Shown here: one piece after another, positions 16,627 through 26,361 of the stretch | How positions within the stretch are numbered: position 1 is the first letter of the stretch | Layout of the letters: each line of letters opens with the position of its first letter | NCBI GenBank assembly: GCA_017938215.1 | Contig: JAGBBZ010000017.1 | Span: 19,300 to 83,299, forward strand | DNA length: 64,000 nt | From: Eubacterium sp. | Lineage (GTDB): Bacteria; Bacillota; Clostridia; Lachnospirales; Lachnospiraceae | Reading direction: 5' to 3' | Program-made: the position numbers and the translations under genes | Notes under the pieces: generated by a model | Seen by the model: only the letters and a program-made list of their open reading frames with translations | What the model was told of the DNA's origin: nothing | The model's database searches: none

Positions 16627-17439
16627 TTGAACAAAGTAAAAGTTTTAATTGTAGATGACAGTGTGAGAACTGCAACAATGATTGAAGAGGCCTTACAGGA
16701 AGATGATGGCGTGGAAATCGTGGGACACGCAGGAGATGGTGTTGAGGCCATTGAGATGATTCGTGAAACGACACCGGATATTGTCTTTTTGGATTTGATC
16801 ATGCCAAAGATGGATGGACTTGTGGTTTTGGAAAAGGTGCATAAGGGAGTACCGGGAATCGAAAAACGTCCGGATTTTGTCGTTGTTACAGCGGTGACAC
16901 AGGATAATGTAATGCAGACGGCATTTCAGTACGGGGCGTCATACTATGTGCTTAAGCCATTTGAGAAAGAGACGATTTTAGCGAAGGTGCAGCAACTGAA
17001 GCCAGATAATAAGTTTCGGATTTTGGCTTCTTCAGGCGCAGAGCGCGGAGGGAGTGAGAATAATGGTTATAACCTGGAAATTGATGTGACCAATATTATT
17101 CATGAGATTGGTGTTCCTGCACATATAAAAGGATATCAGTATCTGCGAGATGCCATTATGATGTCAGTGGATGATAGTGAAATGTTGAATTCTATCACGA
17201 AAATTTTGTATCCGTCCATTGCGAAGCAACATAAGACCACACCGAGCCGGGTGGAACGCGCCATTCGGCATGCCATCGAAGTGGCGTGGACGAGAGGAAA
17301 GGTGGACACCATTGATGAGTTGTTTGGATATACCGTGAACAATGGAAAGGGAAAGCCGATGAATTCGGAGTTTGTGGCATTGATTGCAGATAAGATTCGC
17401 TTGGAGCAAAAAGTACGTGCCCAGGGACGAGCGCTGTAG
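16627..17439 (+). CDS. spo0A: Sporulation master regulator Spo0A
   Basis: A 270-residue response regulator. The receiver has VDDS acidic residues, phosphoacceptor Asp56 in [11 protein letters not shown], and Lys in the LKPFE loop. The C-terminal domain (~155-265) is the Spo0A-specific DNA-binding fold, with [33 protein letters not shown] and the downstream [15 protein letters not shown]. It controls entry into sporulation and stationary phase. The start is TTG at 16627, 8 bases after AGGGAGG (16612-16618). The ATG further upstream at 16570 would put that ribosome site inside the gene and add 19 residues absent from Spo0A proteins. It is a single-gene unit with its own promoter and terminator. 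Confidence 0.95.
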   Translation: MNKVKVLIVDDSVRTATMIEEALQEDDGVEIVGHAGDGVEAIEMIRETTPDIVFLDLIMPKMDGLVVLEKVHKGVPGIEKRPDFVVVTAVTQDNVMQTAFQYGASYYVLKPFEKETILAKVQQLKPDNKFRILASSGAERGGSENNGYNLEIDVTNIIHEIGVPAHIKGYQYLRDAIMMSVDDSEMLNSITKILYPSIAKQHKTTPSRVERAIRHAIEVAWTRGKVDTIDELFGYTVNNGKGKPMNSEFVALIADKIRLEQKVRAQGRAL

Positions 17440-17475
17440 CGTCAAACCGTGGGAAAAGTAAAGAAAAAAGGTGAT

Positions 17476-17518
17476 GCACCAGTGCGTGAAAGAAAAATGA
17501 ACGCGCTGGTGCTTTTTT
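17476..17518 (+). terminator. Terminator of spo0A
   Basis: GCACCAG and GCG (17476-17486) pair with CGC and CTGGTGC (17502-17512) and are followed by TTTTTT, a strong intrinsic terminator. Confidence 0.9.
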
Positions 17519-17528
17519 GTTTCACTAG

Positions 17529-17557
17529 TTGCATTTTGACTTGTTTTCTTATATAAT
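17529..17557 (+). promoter_or_regulatory. Promoter of the rel operon
   Basis: TTGCAT (17529-17534) and TATAAT (17552-17557) are 17 bases apart. An overlapping alternative, TTGACT (17536-17541) with TATAAG (17558-17563), has a 16-base spacer, so two start points are possible. Confidence 0.55.
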
Positions 17558-17613
17558 TATAAGTACTGTGAAGAAGAATACGCAGCCGGATGGTTTAGAA
17601 AGGGTTGAGAACT

Positions 17614-19938
17614 ATGATACAAGACAGACAAAGTGGTTTGATTGAAAAATTTGATACAGGAGAACTGTCGCAGGACATTATTCCACCCAATTTTACGGAC
17701 CCCGATGTATTATTCGAAGTGTTGAAAAAGATTATTCTTGCCGAGCATCCCGAGGATGATTTGACAATTATTACAAAAGCATATGAACTGGCAAAGGAAG
17801 CGCATAAGGATCAGAAAAGAAAGTCCGGAGAACCGTACCTTATTCATCCGGTATGTGTTGCCATTATTCTTGCCCAGATCAATATGGATAAAGAGACAAT
17901 TGTTGGTGGACTTCTCCATGACGTGGTTGAAGACACAAAATACACAGTAGAAGAAATTACAGAGTTATTTAGTGAAGAAATTGCACTTATGGTTGATGGC
18001 GTTACCAAACTGACGCAGTTGAACTATTCTGCAGACAAATTGGATGTGCAGGCGGAGAATCTTCGAAAAATGTTTCTTGCCATGGCGAAAGATATCCGAG
18101 TGATTATTATCAAATTGGCGGACCGACTTCATAACATGCGTACGCTTCAGTTTATGAAGCCGGAGAAACAAAAAGAAAAAGCAAGAGAGACTATGGATAT
18201 CTATGCACCGATTGCCCATCGTCTCGGTATTTCGAAAGTGAAGGTAGAGTTGGATGACCTGTCTTTGCAATATTTGGAACCGGAAAGTTATAAGGAACTG
18301 GACGAAAAGTTCAGTCACCATCGAGAAGAAAAAGAAGCCTTCGTGAAGGATATTATGGCAGAAGTGCGAAAACATCTGGAAGAGGGGGGCATTGAGGCCA
18401 CCATCGATGGACGTGTCAAGCATTTGTTCAGTATTTACCGGAAAATGGTGAATCAGGATAAGACGTTTGATCAGATTTATGATTTGTTTGCGGTACGTAT
18501 TATTGTTAATAATGAGCAACAATGCTACACGGCATTGGGGATTATCCATGAAATGTATAAGCCAATTCCAGGGCGATTCAAAGATTACATTGCGATGCCG
18601 AAACCAAATCATTATCAGTCGCTTCACACAACGCTAATTAGTCCGAATGGTCAGCCATTTGAGATTCAGATTCGTACGTATGAGATGCATCAGACAGCGG
18701 AATATGGTATCGCAGCTCATTGGAAATATAAAGAGACAAAAGGAAGCGACGATACGGTCGAAAATGAAGAAGCAAAATTGGCATGGCTTCGTCAGATTCT
18801 GGAGTGGCAAAGCGATATGTCAGATAACAAAGAATTCTTAAGTGTCATTAAGAGCGATTTGAATTTGTTTTCAGACAGTGTGTATTGCTTTACACCAAAC
18901 GGAGATGTAAAGACACTTCCGGCGGGATCGAATACGATTGACTTTGCTTATGCGGTACATACCGCCGTTGGTAATAAGATGGTAGGTGCCAGAGTGAATG
19001 GGAATTTGGTGAAGTTGGATTATCAAATTCAAAATGGAGACCGAATTGATATCATTACGTCTCAAAATAGTAAGGGTCCAAGCCGTGATTGGCTTGCTAT
19101 GGTAAAGAGCACACAGGCCAAAAATAAGATTAATCAGTGGTTCCGCAGCGAGTTCAAAGAAGAAAACATTGTACGCGGAAAGGATCTTTTGCAGCAATAT
19201 GCAAAGACGAAAGGCATTGATCTTTACAAATTGGTGAAGCCGGAGTATACAGAGGCTTGTAAGAGAAAATATGGATTTAAAGATTGGGATTCTGTCTGTG
19301 CTGCCATTGGACATGGCGGTTTGAAGGAAGGACAGGTCATCAATAAACTTCAATACGAATATGATAAAAAGAACAAGAGAATTGTATCGGATGCGCAAGT
19401 TCTTGAAGTTATTGAGAGTGCTAAGGAGGCGAAGGCTGCCAAATATGCTCATCCGGGTGAGAGTCTTGCGAAAAGTAAGAGTGGTATTATCGTGGAAGGC
19501 TTGGATGATCTTGCTGTTCGCTTTTCCCGTTGCTGTAATCCGGTGCCGGGAGATGAAATCATTGGTTTTGTGACACGTGGTCGCGGGGTATCCATTCATC
19601 GGACGGATTGTGTGAATATGATTCATCTTCCAGTGGACGAACGGAATCGTCTTATTGAGGCGGAGTGGAGTCCGGAGGCGAAAGGAAATAATGAATATTA
19701 TCCGGTAGAGATTGTAATCTATTCTTACAATCGAAGTGGTGTATTGTTTGATGTGTCCCGTATCTTTACGGAAAATGAAATCGATGTGAAATCTATGAAT
19801 GTTCGTACCACAAAACAAGAGAAAGCTACTATTGTTGTGGGCTTTGAAACAAAAGGTGTGGAGCAGTTAAACAAGCTTGTGAAGAAGCTTCGTGGTGTGG
19901 AGAGCGTCATCGATATTGAACGTCGTTCCAACGGATAA
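17614..19938 (+). CDS. rel: Bifunctional (p)ppGpp synthetase/hydrolase
   Basis: A 774-residue long Rel/SpoT homologue that makes and degrades the alarmone (p)ppGpp. The N-terminal hydrolase has its metal motif intact (LLHDVVEDT, His102-Asp103). The synthetase domain has RFKD at 321-324 followed by YIAMPKPNHYQSLHTT; RFKD is the version associated with bifunctional enzymes. A TGS domain (DVKTLPAGSNTIDFAY), a helical/zinc-finger region with RCCNPVPGD, and a C-terminal ACT domain complete it. ATG 17614 lies 9 bases after AGAAAGGG; a TTG at 17605 is too close to it. It heads a cluster with hemZ, hisS and aspS. Confidence 0.95.
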   Translation: MIQDRQSGLIEKFDTGELSQDIIPPNFTDPDVLFEVLKKIILAEHPEDDLTIITKAYELAKEAHKDQKRKSGEPYLIHPVCVAIILAQINMDKETIVGGLLHDVVEDTKYTVEEITELFSEEIALMVDGVTKLTQLNYSADKLDVQAENLRKMFLAMAKDIRVIIIKLADRLHNMRTLQFMKPEKQKEKARETMDIYAPIAHRLGISKVKVELDDLSLQYLEPESYKELDEKFSHHREEKEAFVKDIMAEVRKHLEEGGIEATIDGRVKHLFSIYRKMVNQDKTFDQIYDLFAVRIIVNNEQQCYTALGIIHEMYKPIPGRFKDYIAMPKPNHYQSLHTTLISPNGQPFEIQIRTYEMHQTAEYGIAAHWKYKETKGSDDTVENEEAKLAWLRQILEWQSDMSDNKEFLSVIKSDLNLFSDSVYCFTPNGDVKTLPAGSNTIDFAYAVHTAVGNKMVGARVNGNLVKLDYQIQNGDRIDIITSQNSKGPSRDWLAMVKSTQAKNKINQWFRSEFKEENIVRGKDLLQQYAKTKGIDLYKLVKPEYTEACKRKYGFKDWDSVCAAIGHGGLKEGQVINKLQYEYDKKNKRIVSDAQVLEVIESAKEAKAAKYAHPGESLAKSKSGIIVEGLDDLAVRFSRCCNPVPGDEIIGFVTRGRGVSIHRTDCVNMIHLPVDERNRLIEAEWSPEAKGNNEYYPVEIVIYSYNRSGVLFDVSRIFTENEIDVKSMNVRTTKQEKATIVVGFETKGVEQLNKLVKKLRGVESVIDIERRSNG

Positions 19939-19961
19939 TGTGTAAATTTGGAGGACTATAT

Positions 19962-20603
19962 ATGAAAATAAATGGACTAGACATTGATTCCGCAGTTGTG
20001 GGCAGTGTTGGGACAAATTGTTATATTGTAAGAAAAGAAGGTTCGAATCGCTGCGTTGTCATCGATCCGGGCGATAGTGGAAAAGAGTTGGCGAACTTTG
20101 TGAAAAACCAAAGTTTGGAAGTGGAAGATATTTTGTTGACTCATGCACATTTTGATCATATCCTTGGCGTGACGGATTTGAAGGCGAATGCCGGGGGTAG
20201 AATTTGTGTATTGGAGGAAGAAAAGGAATTGTTGGAGGATGCTAATCTCAATGTATCTTCTATGGTTGGGCAAGCTATTTGTTTGCAAGCAGACGTTCTT
20301 TTGAAGGATGGACAGACGTATGAGACGGCGGATATGAAATTTTCAGTGATTCATACACCGGGACATACAAAGGGGAGTTGTTGCTTTTACTTAAAAGAAG
20401 AAGGTATTTTGTTTAGTGGGGATATGTTGTTTTTAGAATCCATCGGACGTACCGATTTGCCTACAGGAAATGGCAGAGCGATTTTAGAATCCTTGGATCA
20501 AAAGGTGCTTACGTTGCCGGAAGATGTTAAGGTGTTTCCAGGGCATGGACCAGCGACGGATATTGGTTATGAAAAGGCAAATAACCCATATGCGGGAATG
20601 TAA
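19962..20603 (+). CDS. MBL-fold metallo-hydrolase (glyoxalase II-like)
   Basis: A 213-residue metallo-beta-lactamase-fold enzyme with the zinc motif THAHFDH, then TPGHTKGSCCFY, FSGDMLF and PGHGPATD. These match short glyoxalase II-like or thiol-ester hydrolases. The substrate is not defined; members downstream of rel are common in clostridia and are often annotated as hydroxyacylglutathione hydrolase. ATG 19962 is preceded by TTGGAGG (19948-19954), so the ATG overlapping the rel stop is unlikely. It is the second gene of the rel operon, 23 bases after rel. Confidence 0.9.
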   Translation: MKINGLDIDSAVVGSVGTNCYIVRKEGSNRCVVIDPGDSGKELANFVKNQSLEVEDILLTHAHFDHILGVTDLKANAGGRICVLEEEKELLEDANLNVSSMVGQAICLQADVLLKDGQTYETADMKFSVIHTPGHTKGSCCFYLKEEGILFSGDMLFLESIGRTDLPTGNGRAILESLDQKVLTLPEDVKVFPGHGPATDIGYEKANNPYAGM

Positions 20604-20606
20604 ACG

Positions 20607-22037
20607 GTGACGAGAATGATTCGAATAACGAGTAAGGATAATGAATTTTCCTATGATTTAAAAGCACTGGCAATGGCGTTTTATCCTGCGCAGGAATGTG
20701 TGACGAAGGAAGAAGCGTCATGGTTAGATAAGCAAGGCTATACCATGTGTCTTGAGATGGATGGGGAATTGGTTTACGAGGATTTTTTACCAATGCCATA
20801 TACGAAAAATCAAGTCAAGCAAAGATTTTATCGATTTTTAAGTAAATACTCAGGAAAGTCCCTTCCTTGGGGGATTTTGACAGGAATCCGTCCGGCTAAG
20901 ATTGCTCTTCGAATGCTTATGGCAGGAGAGAAAAAAGTCGATATATTAGATAAGTTAAAAAATGAATATCTCTGTTGTGAAGAGAAAGCAGATTTGGCCA
21001 TGGCAGTGGCAGAAAAAGAGTATGCGTTGACAGGAGCCATGGATCACGAAAACAGTGTGAGCATTTACATTGGAATCCCATTTTGTCCAAGCATATGCGC
21101 GTATTGCTCCTTTTCATCCTACCCCTATAAACAATACGAGAAAAAGGTAGATGAATACTTGGAAGCCTTGGAAAAAGAAATCACTTTCGTGGCAGAGCAG
21201 ATTCGCCACAAGACAGTGCAATCGGTATACATTGGTGGAGGGACTCCGACATCGTTGAATGAAGAACAGTTTGAACGATTGCTTCAGATGGTGGAGCGAC
21301 ATCTCCCGATGAGGGAGGATTTAGAATATACCGTGGAGGCAGGGCGTCCGGATAGTATCACTCGTGGGAAATTAGTCAGCATGAAGAATCATCATGTAAC
21401 ACGGATTTCCATTAATCCGCAGACGATGAAGCAAAGGACGTTGGACCTTCTGGGGCGACGTCATACCGTGGAAGAAATTCATACGGTGTACGACATGGCA
21501 AGAGAACTTGGATTTGATAACATCAACATGGATCTTATTGTGGGATTGCCGGAAGAGACGCCAGAGGACTTTCAGAGAACCTTAGCGGAAGTTCACGCCA
21601 TGGGACCGGATAGCATTACGGTCCATACACTGGTGATCAAGCGGGCTTCACGGATGCGTCGCGAGCAATTGGAGCAAGGCGGCGAGGTTCGCGAAGAAGA
21701 TGACTACATTCCACAGATGCAGGATTTGTCCGAGCAGTTTTGTCGGGAACATGGATATGAACCATATTACATGTATCGTCAGAAAAATAAAGCCGTGACG
21801 ACGCGCAATACCAATCAAGAAAATGTGGCATATGCAAAACCGGGGAAGGAATGCTTGTACAACATTTTCATGATGGAAGAGCTTCAATCCATCTTGGCTC
21901 TTGGCAGTGGTGGTTCGTCAAAGTATGTATTCCATGGGGAAGATCGCATGGAACGCGTGGAAAATGTAAAAAGTGTGGATGATTACATCAACCGCATTGA
22001 GGATATGTTAAATAGAAAATTGAAATTTTCTTTATAA
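20607..22037 (+). CDS. hemZ: Radical SAM coproporphyrinogen dehydrogenase HemZ
   Basis: A 476-residue radical-SAM protein of the HemZ branch. After a ~150-residue family-specific N-terminal domain comes GIPFCPSICAYCSF, the CxxxCxxC iron-sulfur motif (Cys160, Cys164, Cys167), then IGGGTPTSL and the GRPDSITRGKL segment. These fit anaerobic oxidative decarboxylation of coproporphyrinogen III. The GTG at 20607 is only 3 bases after the previous stop; ATG 20616 is an alternative, and no strong ribosome site decides between them. The cluster position between the MBL hydrolase and hisS is usual for clostridia. No other haem genes are in the window, so a different porphyrin-related role is possible. 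Confidence 0.88.
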   Translation: MTRMIRITSKDNEFSYDLKALAMAFYPAQECVTKEEASWLDKQGYTMCLEMDGELVYEDFLPMPYTKNQVKQRFYRFLSKYSGKSLPWGILTGIRPAKIALRMLMAGEKKVDILDKLKNEYLCCEEKADLAMAVAEKEYALTGAMDHENSVSIYIGIPFCPSICAYCSFSSYPYKQYEKKVDEYLEALEKEITFVAEQIRHKTVQSVYIGGGTPTSLNEEQFERLLQMVERHLPMREDLEYTVEAGRPDSITRGKLVSMKNHHVTRISINPQTMKQRTLDLLGRRHTVEEIHTVYDMARELGFDNINMDLIVGLPEETPEDFQRTLAEVHAMGPDSITVHTLVIKRASRMRREQLEQGGEVREEDDYIPQMQDLSEQFCREHGYEPYYMYRQKNKAVTTRNTNQENVAYAKPGKECLYNIFMMEELQSILALGSGGSSKYVFHGEDRMERVENVKSVDDYINRIEDMLNRKLKFSL

Positions 22038-22058
22038 TAAGTTTTGGAGGAAGATAAA

Positions 22059-23309
22059 ATGGCATTAAAGAAAAAGCCGGTAACCGGTATGAAAGATATT
22101 TTACCGAAGGAAATGGCGATCCGAGATTATGTCATCGGATTGATCAAAGAAACATATGGAACGTTTGGATTTTCATCCATTGAGACACCTTGTGTGGAGC
22201 ACATTGAGAGTCTTTCCAGTAAGCAGGGTGGTGAAAATGAAAAGCTGATTTTTAAGATTTTGAAACGCGGTGAGAAATTAAAATTAGATACCGCGAAGTG
22301 CGAAGCAGATTTAGTAGATAGCGGTCTTCGTTATGACTTGACGGTGCCACTTTCCCGTTATTATGCGAATAATGCCAACGAGCTCAATGCTCCCTTTAAG
22401 GCATTGCAGATGGGAAATGTATGGCGCGCAGAGCGCCCACAGCGTGGACGTTTTCGTCAGTTTATGCAGTGCGACATCGACATTCTTGGTGAGCCATCCA
22501 TCTTGGCAGAGATCGAGTTGATATTGGCAACAACCACATTGCTTGGTAGATTGGATTTTAAGAATTTTACCATTCGTATTAACAACCGTAAGATGCTGAA
22601 GGCAATGGCCACATACTGTGGATTTGAGCAAGACCAGCATGATAATGTATTTATCATTTTGGATAAGATGGATAAAATCGGCATGGACGGTGTCGAGGCA
22701 GAACTTTTGGAGGCCGGATATGCCAAGGATGCAGTGGACAAATGCATCGAGTTATTTCAAACGGTAACCAATGACATTGCCGGTGTGCGTTATTTGAAAG
22801 ATACATTGGGAGATGCATTGGAAGCTGGTGCGGCAGAAGATTTGGAAACCATCATTACCATGGTTGAGGATGTGAAGACGGCAGACTTTAAGATGTCCTT
22901 TGACCCAACTTTGGTACGAGGAATGGGTTACTATACAGGTCCAATCTTTGAGGTTTATATGGATGAGTTTGGCGGAGCTGTGGGTGGCGGTGGACGTTAC
23001 GATGAGATGATTGGTAAGTTCACGGGAAATGACACCTGTGCGGTAGGTTTTTCTGTAGGATTTGAGCGTATCGTTACATTGCTTTTGGAGCGCGACTTTG
23101 AAGTGCCTACAGCATCCAAAAAGAAAGCATATCTCATTGATAAAAAGGCTTCTCCAGAGTTGATGAAGGAAGTTTTGATGAAGGCAAAAGAAGAGAGAGA
23201 AGCTGGTTATAAAATCAGTATCAATATTATGAAGAAAAATAAGAAATTCCAGAAGGAGCTGTTGACAAAGGACGGCTATGAGGACATTCAGGAGTTTTTT
23301 GCAAACTAA
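22059..23309 (+). CDS. hisS: Histidyl-tRNA synthetase
   Basis: A 416-residue class II synthetase that charges tRNA-His. Motif 2 appears as GNVWRAERPQRGRFRQF. The histidine-specific loop is RGMGYYTGPIFEVY, and motif 3 is AVGFSVGFERI. A C-terminal anticodon-binding domain follows from ~residue 325. ATG 22059 lies 8 bases after GGAGG (22046-22050). It follows hemZ closely and precedes aspS by 17 bases, the common hisS-aspS order of Firmicutes. No T-box leader is visible in front of it. Confidence 0.95.
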   Translation: MALKKKPVTGMKDILPKEMAIRDYVIGLIKETYGTFGFSSIETPCVEHIESLSSKQGGENEKLIFKILKRGEKLKLDTAKCEADLVDSGLRYDLTVPLSRYYANNANELNAPFKALQMGNVWRAERPQRGRFRQFMQCDIDILGEPSILAEIELILATTTLLGRLDFKNFTIRINNRKMLKAMATYCGFEQDQHDNVFIILDKMDKIGMDGVEAELLEAGYAKDAVDKCIELFQTVTNDIAGVRYLKDTLGDALEAGAAEDLETIITMVEDVKTADFKMSFDPTLVRGMGYYTGPIFEVYMDEFGGAVGGGGRYDEMIGKFTGNDTCAVGFSVGFERIVTLLLERDFEVPTASKKKAYLIDKKASPELMKEVLMKAKEEREAGYKISINIMKKNKKFQKELLTKDGYEDIQEFFAN

Positions 23310-23326
23310 GTTAATGGAGGAAAACA

Positions 23327-25156
23327 ATGGCAGAATCAATGAAAGGTTTGACACGTACATGTCGATGTGCGGAGTTGACAACCAATGAAGTAGGACAAAC
23401 CGTAACCGTAATGGGTTGGGTTCAGAAAAGTAGAAATAAAGGTGGAATCATTTTTGTCGATGTTCGCGATCGCTCTGGTATTATCCAGGTAATCTTCGAG
23501 GAGAGCGACACAGGAAAAGAAGGTTTCGAGAAAGCAACGAAGCTTCGTGCTGAATTTGTAGTAGCAGTTACCGGTGTTGTGGAGCATCGTTCTGGTGCTG
23601 TGAATGAAAATCTGGCGACAGGTGCCATCGAGGTTCGTGCAAAGGATATCCGTATTCTTTCCGAGTCTGAGACACCACCATTTCCAATCGAAGAGAACAG
23701 TAAGACAAAGGACGATCTTCGTCTTCGCTATCGTTACTTGGATTTAAGAAGACCGGATCTTCAGAGAAATCTTATTATGAGAAGCCAGGTGGCGACTCTT
23801 ACGAGACAGTTCTTGGCAGAAGAAGGGTTTTTGGAGATTGAGACTCCAATGCTGACAAAGTCAACACCAGAGGGAGCCAGAGACTACCTAGTACCAAGTC
23901 GTGTGCATCCGGGAAGCTTTTACGCTCTGCCACAGTCCCCACAGCTGTTTAAACAGTTGTTGATGTGCTCTGGGTATGATCGTTATTTCCAGATTGCAAA
24001 ATGTTTCCGTGACGAGGATCTTCGTGCCGACCGTCAGCCGGAATTTACCCAGATCGATATGGAGCTTTCTTTTGTGGATGTGGACGATGTCATTGATGTC
24101 AATGAACGCTTGATCCAGAAAATTTTCAAAGATGTTATTGGTGTGGATGTGCCGTTGCCATTGCCACGTATGACATGGCAGGAAGCCATGGACCGTTTTG
24201 GTTCCGATAAGCCAGACACACGTTTTGACATGGAATTGCAGGATGTGACAGAGGTTGTGAAAAGCTGTGGCTTTGGCGTGTTTACAGGAGCTATCGAAAA
24301 CGGCGGTTCCGTTCGTGGTATCAATGCCAAGGGACAGGGGGCGATGCCTCGTAAGAAGATAGATGCATTGGTTGATTTTGCGAAGGAATATGGTGCTAAA
24401 GGTCTTGCATATCTTTGTGTCAATGAGGATGGAACTTACAAATCTTCTTTTGCAAAATTTATGACAGAAGAAGAACTGGATGCGTTAGTAAAGGCCATGG
24501 CAGGTGAGCCGGGAGATCTCCTTCTCTTTGCTGCAGATAAAAATAAAGTTGTATATGACGTACTTGGAAATCTTCGTCTTGAGCTTGCTAGAAAGATGGA
24601 GCTTTTGGATAAGAATGTATATAATTTCCTTTGGGTAACAGAATTCCCATTGTTGGAGTATAACGAGGATATGGGACGTTATCAGGCAATGCATCATCCA
24701 TTTACCATGCCAATGGAAGAGGATTTGGAGTACATTGATACGGATCCGGGAAGAGTACGTGCAAAAGCATACGATATCGTATTGAACGGTACCGAGCTTG
24801 GCGGTGGTTCGGTTCGTATCCACCAAAATGATATTCAGGAAAAAATGTTTGAATGTCTCGGATTTTCAAAGGAAAGTGCATACGAGCAGTTTGGTTTCTT
24901 GCTAAATGCATTTAAGTATGGAGTGCCACCTCATGCAGGACTAGCCTATGGTTTGGATCGTTTGATTATGTTGATGGCGAAGGAAGATAGCATTCGTGAA
25001 GTAATTGCCTTCCCGAAAGTAAAGGATGCATCTTGTATTATGACAGATGCGCCGAATCTGGTGGATGAAAAGCAGTTAGAAGAACTTGGAATCGATATTG
25101 CACCAGAAGTTCTTGCGAAAATGCAGGCAGCAGATGCCGAAGAAGTAACAGAATAA
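23327..25156 (+). CDS. aspS: Aspartyl-tRNA synthetase
   Basis: A 609-residue class IIb synthetase of bacterial type. It has the N-terminal OB-fold anticodon domain (VMGWVQKSRNKGGIIFVDVRDRSG), the catalytic core with RYRYLDLRR, FLEIETPMLTKSTPEGARDYLVPSR and FRDEDLRADRQPEFTQID, the bacterial GAD insertion around 300-420, and C-terminal motif 3 AGLAYGLDRLIMLM. The ATG follows GGAGGAAAACA. It is the last clear member of the rel-hemZ-hisS-aspS cluster. Sequence alone does not say whether it also charges tRNA-Asn. Confidence 0.95.
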   Translation: MAESMKGLTRTCRCAELTTNEVGQTVTVMGWVQKSRNKGGIIFVDVRDRSGIIQVIFEESDTGKEGFEKATKLRAEFVVAVTGVVEHRSGAVNENLATGAIEVRAKDIRILSESETPPFPIEENSKTKDDLRLRYRYLDLRRPDLQRNLIMRSQVATLTRQFLAEEGFLEIETPMLTKSTPEGARDYLVPSRVHPGSFYALPQSPQLFKQLLMCSGYDRYFQIAKCFRDEDLRADRQPEFTQIDMELSFVDVDDVIDVNERLIQKIFKDVIGVDVPLPLPRMTWQEAMDRFGSDKPDTRFDMELQDVTEVVKSCGFGVFTGAIENGGSVRGINAKGQGAMPRKKIDALVDFAKEYGAKGLAYLCVNEDGTYKSSFAKFMTEEELDALVKAMAGEPGDLLLFAADKNKVVYDVLGNLRLELARKMELLDKNVYNFLWVTEFPLLEYNEDMGRYQAMHHPFTMPMEEDLEYIDTDPGRVRAKAYDIVLNGTELGGGSVRIHQNDIQEKMFECLGFSKESAYEQFGFLLNAFKYGVPPHAGLAYGLDRLIMLMAKEDSIREVIAFPKVKDASCIMTDAPNLVDEKQLEELGIDIAPEVLAKMQAADAEEVTE

Positions 25157-25195
25157 TAAATGCGAAATGAAATATAAATTTAGGAGGTAGGAAAC

Positions 25196-26233
25196 GTGAG
25201 TGTAACAACAAGTAAATTCGGAGTAACAAAGGATGGAGCAGAGGTAACACAGTACAGCATTGAGAACAAAAACGGAATGAAAGCAGATTTCATCAACTAT
25301 GGTGCTAACATTGTACGTTTGTATGTGCCAGACAAAGATGGGAAACTAGAGGATATCGTTCTTGGTTTTGATGATGTAGCTGGATACGAAGTAAATGGAT
25401 GCTTTTTCGGTTCCTTTATCGGAAGACATGGAAACCGTATCGGAGATGCGAAATTTGAGTTGAATGGTACAACCTATGAGTTGGAGAAAAATGATGGCAA
25501 CAACAATCTTCATGGTGGTACACCAGGATATAATAAAGTAATGTATGATGCAACAACGACGGAAAATAGTGTAACATTTTCTCGTGTAAGTCCGGATATG
25601 GAGCAGGGCTATCCGGGAAATCTTGATCTTGCAGTAACCTATACATTGACAGATGATAACGAGCTTTCCATCACCTACAAGGCGACATCTGACAAGGATA
25701 CTCTTTGTAATGTGACAAACCACTCTTACTTCAACTTGAAGGGACATAATGGTGGTGAGATTACAGATCACTATGTATGGATCAAGGCAAATGGTTTTAC
25801 CGAGACGAGTGACGATTTGATTCCAAATGGAAATATTGTCGATGTTACCGGAACCCCAATGGATTTCCGTGAGAAAAAGACCATTGGTCAGGATATCGAA
25901 GCGGAGTACAAGCCATTGATTATCGCAGGTGGATATGATCACAACTATGCTCTTGATAAAGAGGCAGGTAAAGTGGAAAAAGTGGCAGAGTTATCCGAGG
26001 AAACATCCGGACGTACCATGGAAGTGTACACAGATCTTCCGGGAATGCAGCTGTACACAGGAAACTTTATTGTAAAAGAGGACGGAAAAGAAGGCGTAGA
26101 GTACACGAAGAGAACGGGGGTATGTTTTGAAACTCAATTCTTCCCGAACTCCGTAAATGTACCATCCTTTGATTCTTGCGTAATCAAGGCAGGAGAGACG
26201 TTTACAAGTACAACCATTTATAAGTTTTGTTAA
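25196..26233 (+). CDS. galM: Aldose 1-epimerase (galactose mutarotase)
   Basis: A 345-residue galactose mutarotase-like enzyme that interconverts alpha and beta anomers of hexoses. Family motifs are FIGRHGNRIGDAKF, NNLHGGTPGYNK, the catalytic-His segment NVTNHSYFNL, and the catalytic-Glu region CFETQFFPNSVN near the end. The start is GTG at 25196 after AGGAGGTAGGAAAC. It lies 39 bases after aspS with no terminator seen, so it may be partly co-transcribed. It is followed by two hairpins. Confidence 0.93.
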   Translation: MSVTTSKFGVTKDGAEVTQYSIENKNGMKADFINYGANIVRLYVPDKDGKLEDIVLGFDDVAGYEVNGCFFGSFIGRHGNRIGDAKFELNGTTYELEKNDGNNNLHGGTPGYNKVMYDATTTENSVTFSRVSPDMEQGYPGNLDLAVTYTLTDDNELSITYKATSDKDTLCNVTNHSYFNLKGHNGGEITDHYVWIKANGFTETSDDLIPNGNIVDVTGTPMDFREKKTIGQDIEAEYKPLIIAGGYDHNYALDKEAGKVEKVAELSEETSGRTMEVYTDLPGMQLYTGNFIVKEDGKEGVEYTKRTGVCFETQFFPNSVNVPSFDSCVIKAGETFTSTTIYKFC

Positions 26234-26251
26234 TTCTTTGTAGCTGACAGA

Positions 26252-26311
26252 GCGAGCCAGCGTGTCTGGTTCGCACCTGTTGGTTTTGCGAATTTTGAAT
26301 AACCAAACAGG
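26252..26311 (+). terminator. Two consecutive hairpins after galM
   Basis: GCGAGCCAG/CTGGTTCGC (26252-26274) has a 5-base loop, and CCTGTTGGTT/AACCAAACAGG (26276-26311) follows directly with one bulged base. Neither has a clean U-tract. They could terminate galM weakly or act as the leader of the next operon. Confidence 0.35.
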
Positions 26312-26361
26312 ATGTGGGCGAATACTATAAAGATGAGGAAGATAACAAAAGGAGAAACAAT

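Noticed and set aside
18871-19818. Long minus-strand open frame (315 residues) opposite rel
   Set aside because: It is antisense to the conserved synthetase-TGS-ACT region, has no ribosome site or family motif, and its composition mirrors the sense codons.
22038-22058. T-box leader for hisS
   Set aside because: Only 21 bases separate hemZ from hisS, too short for a T-box.
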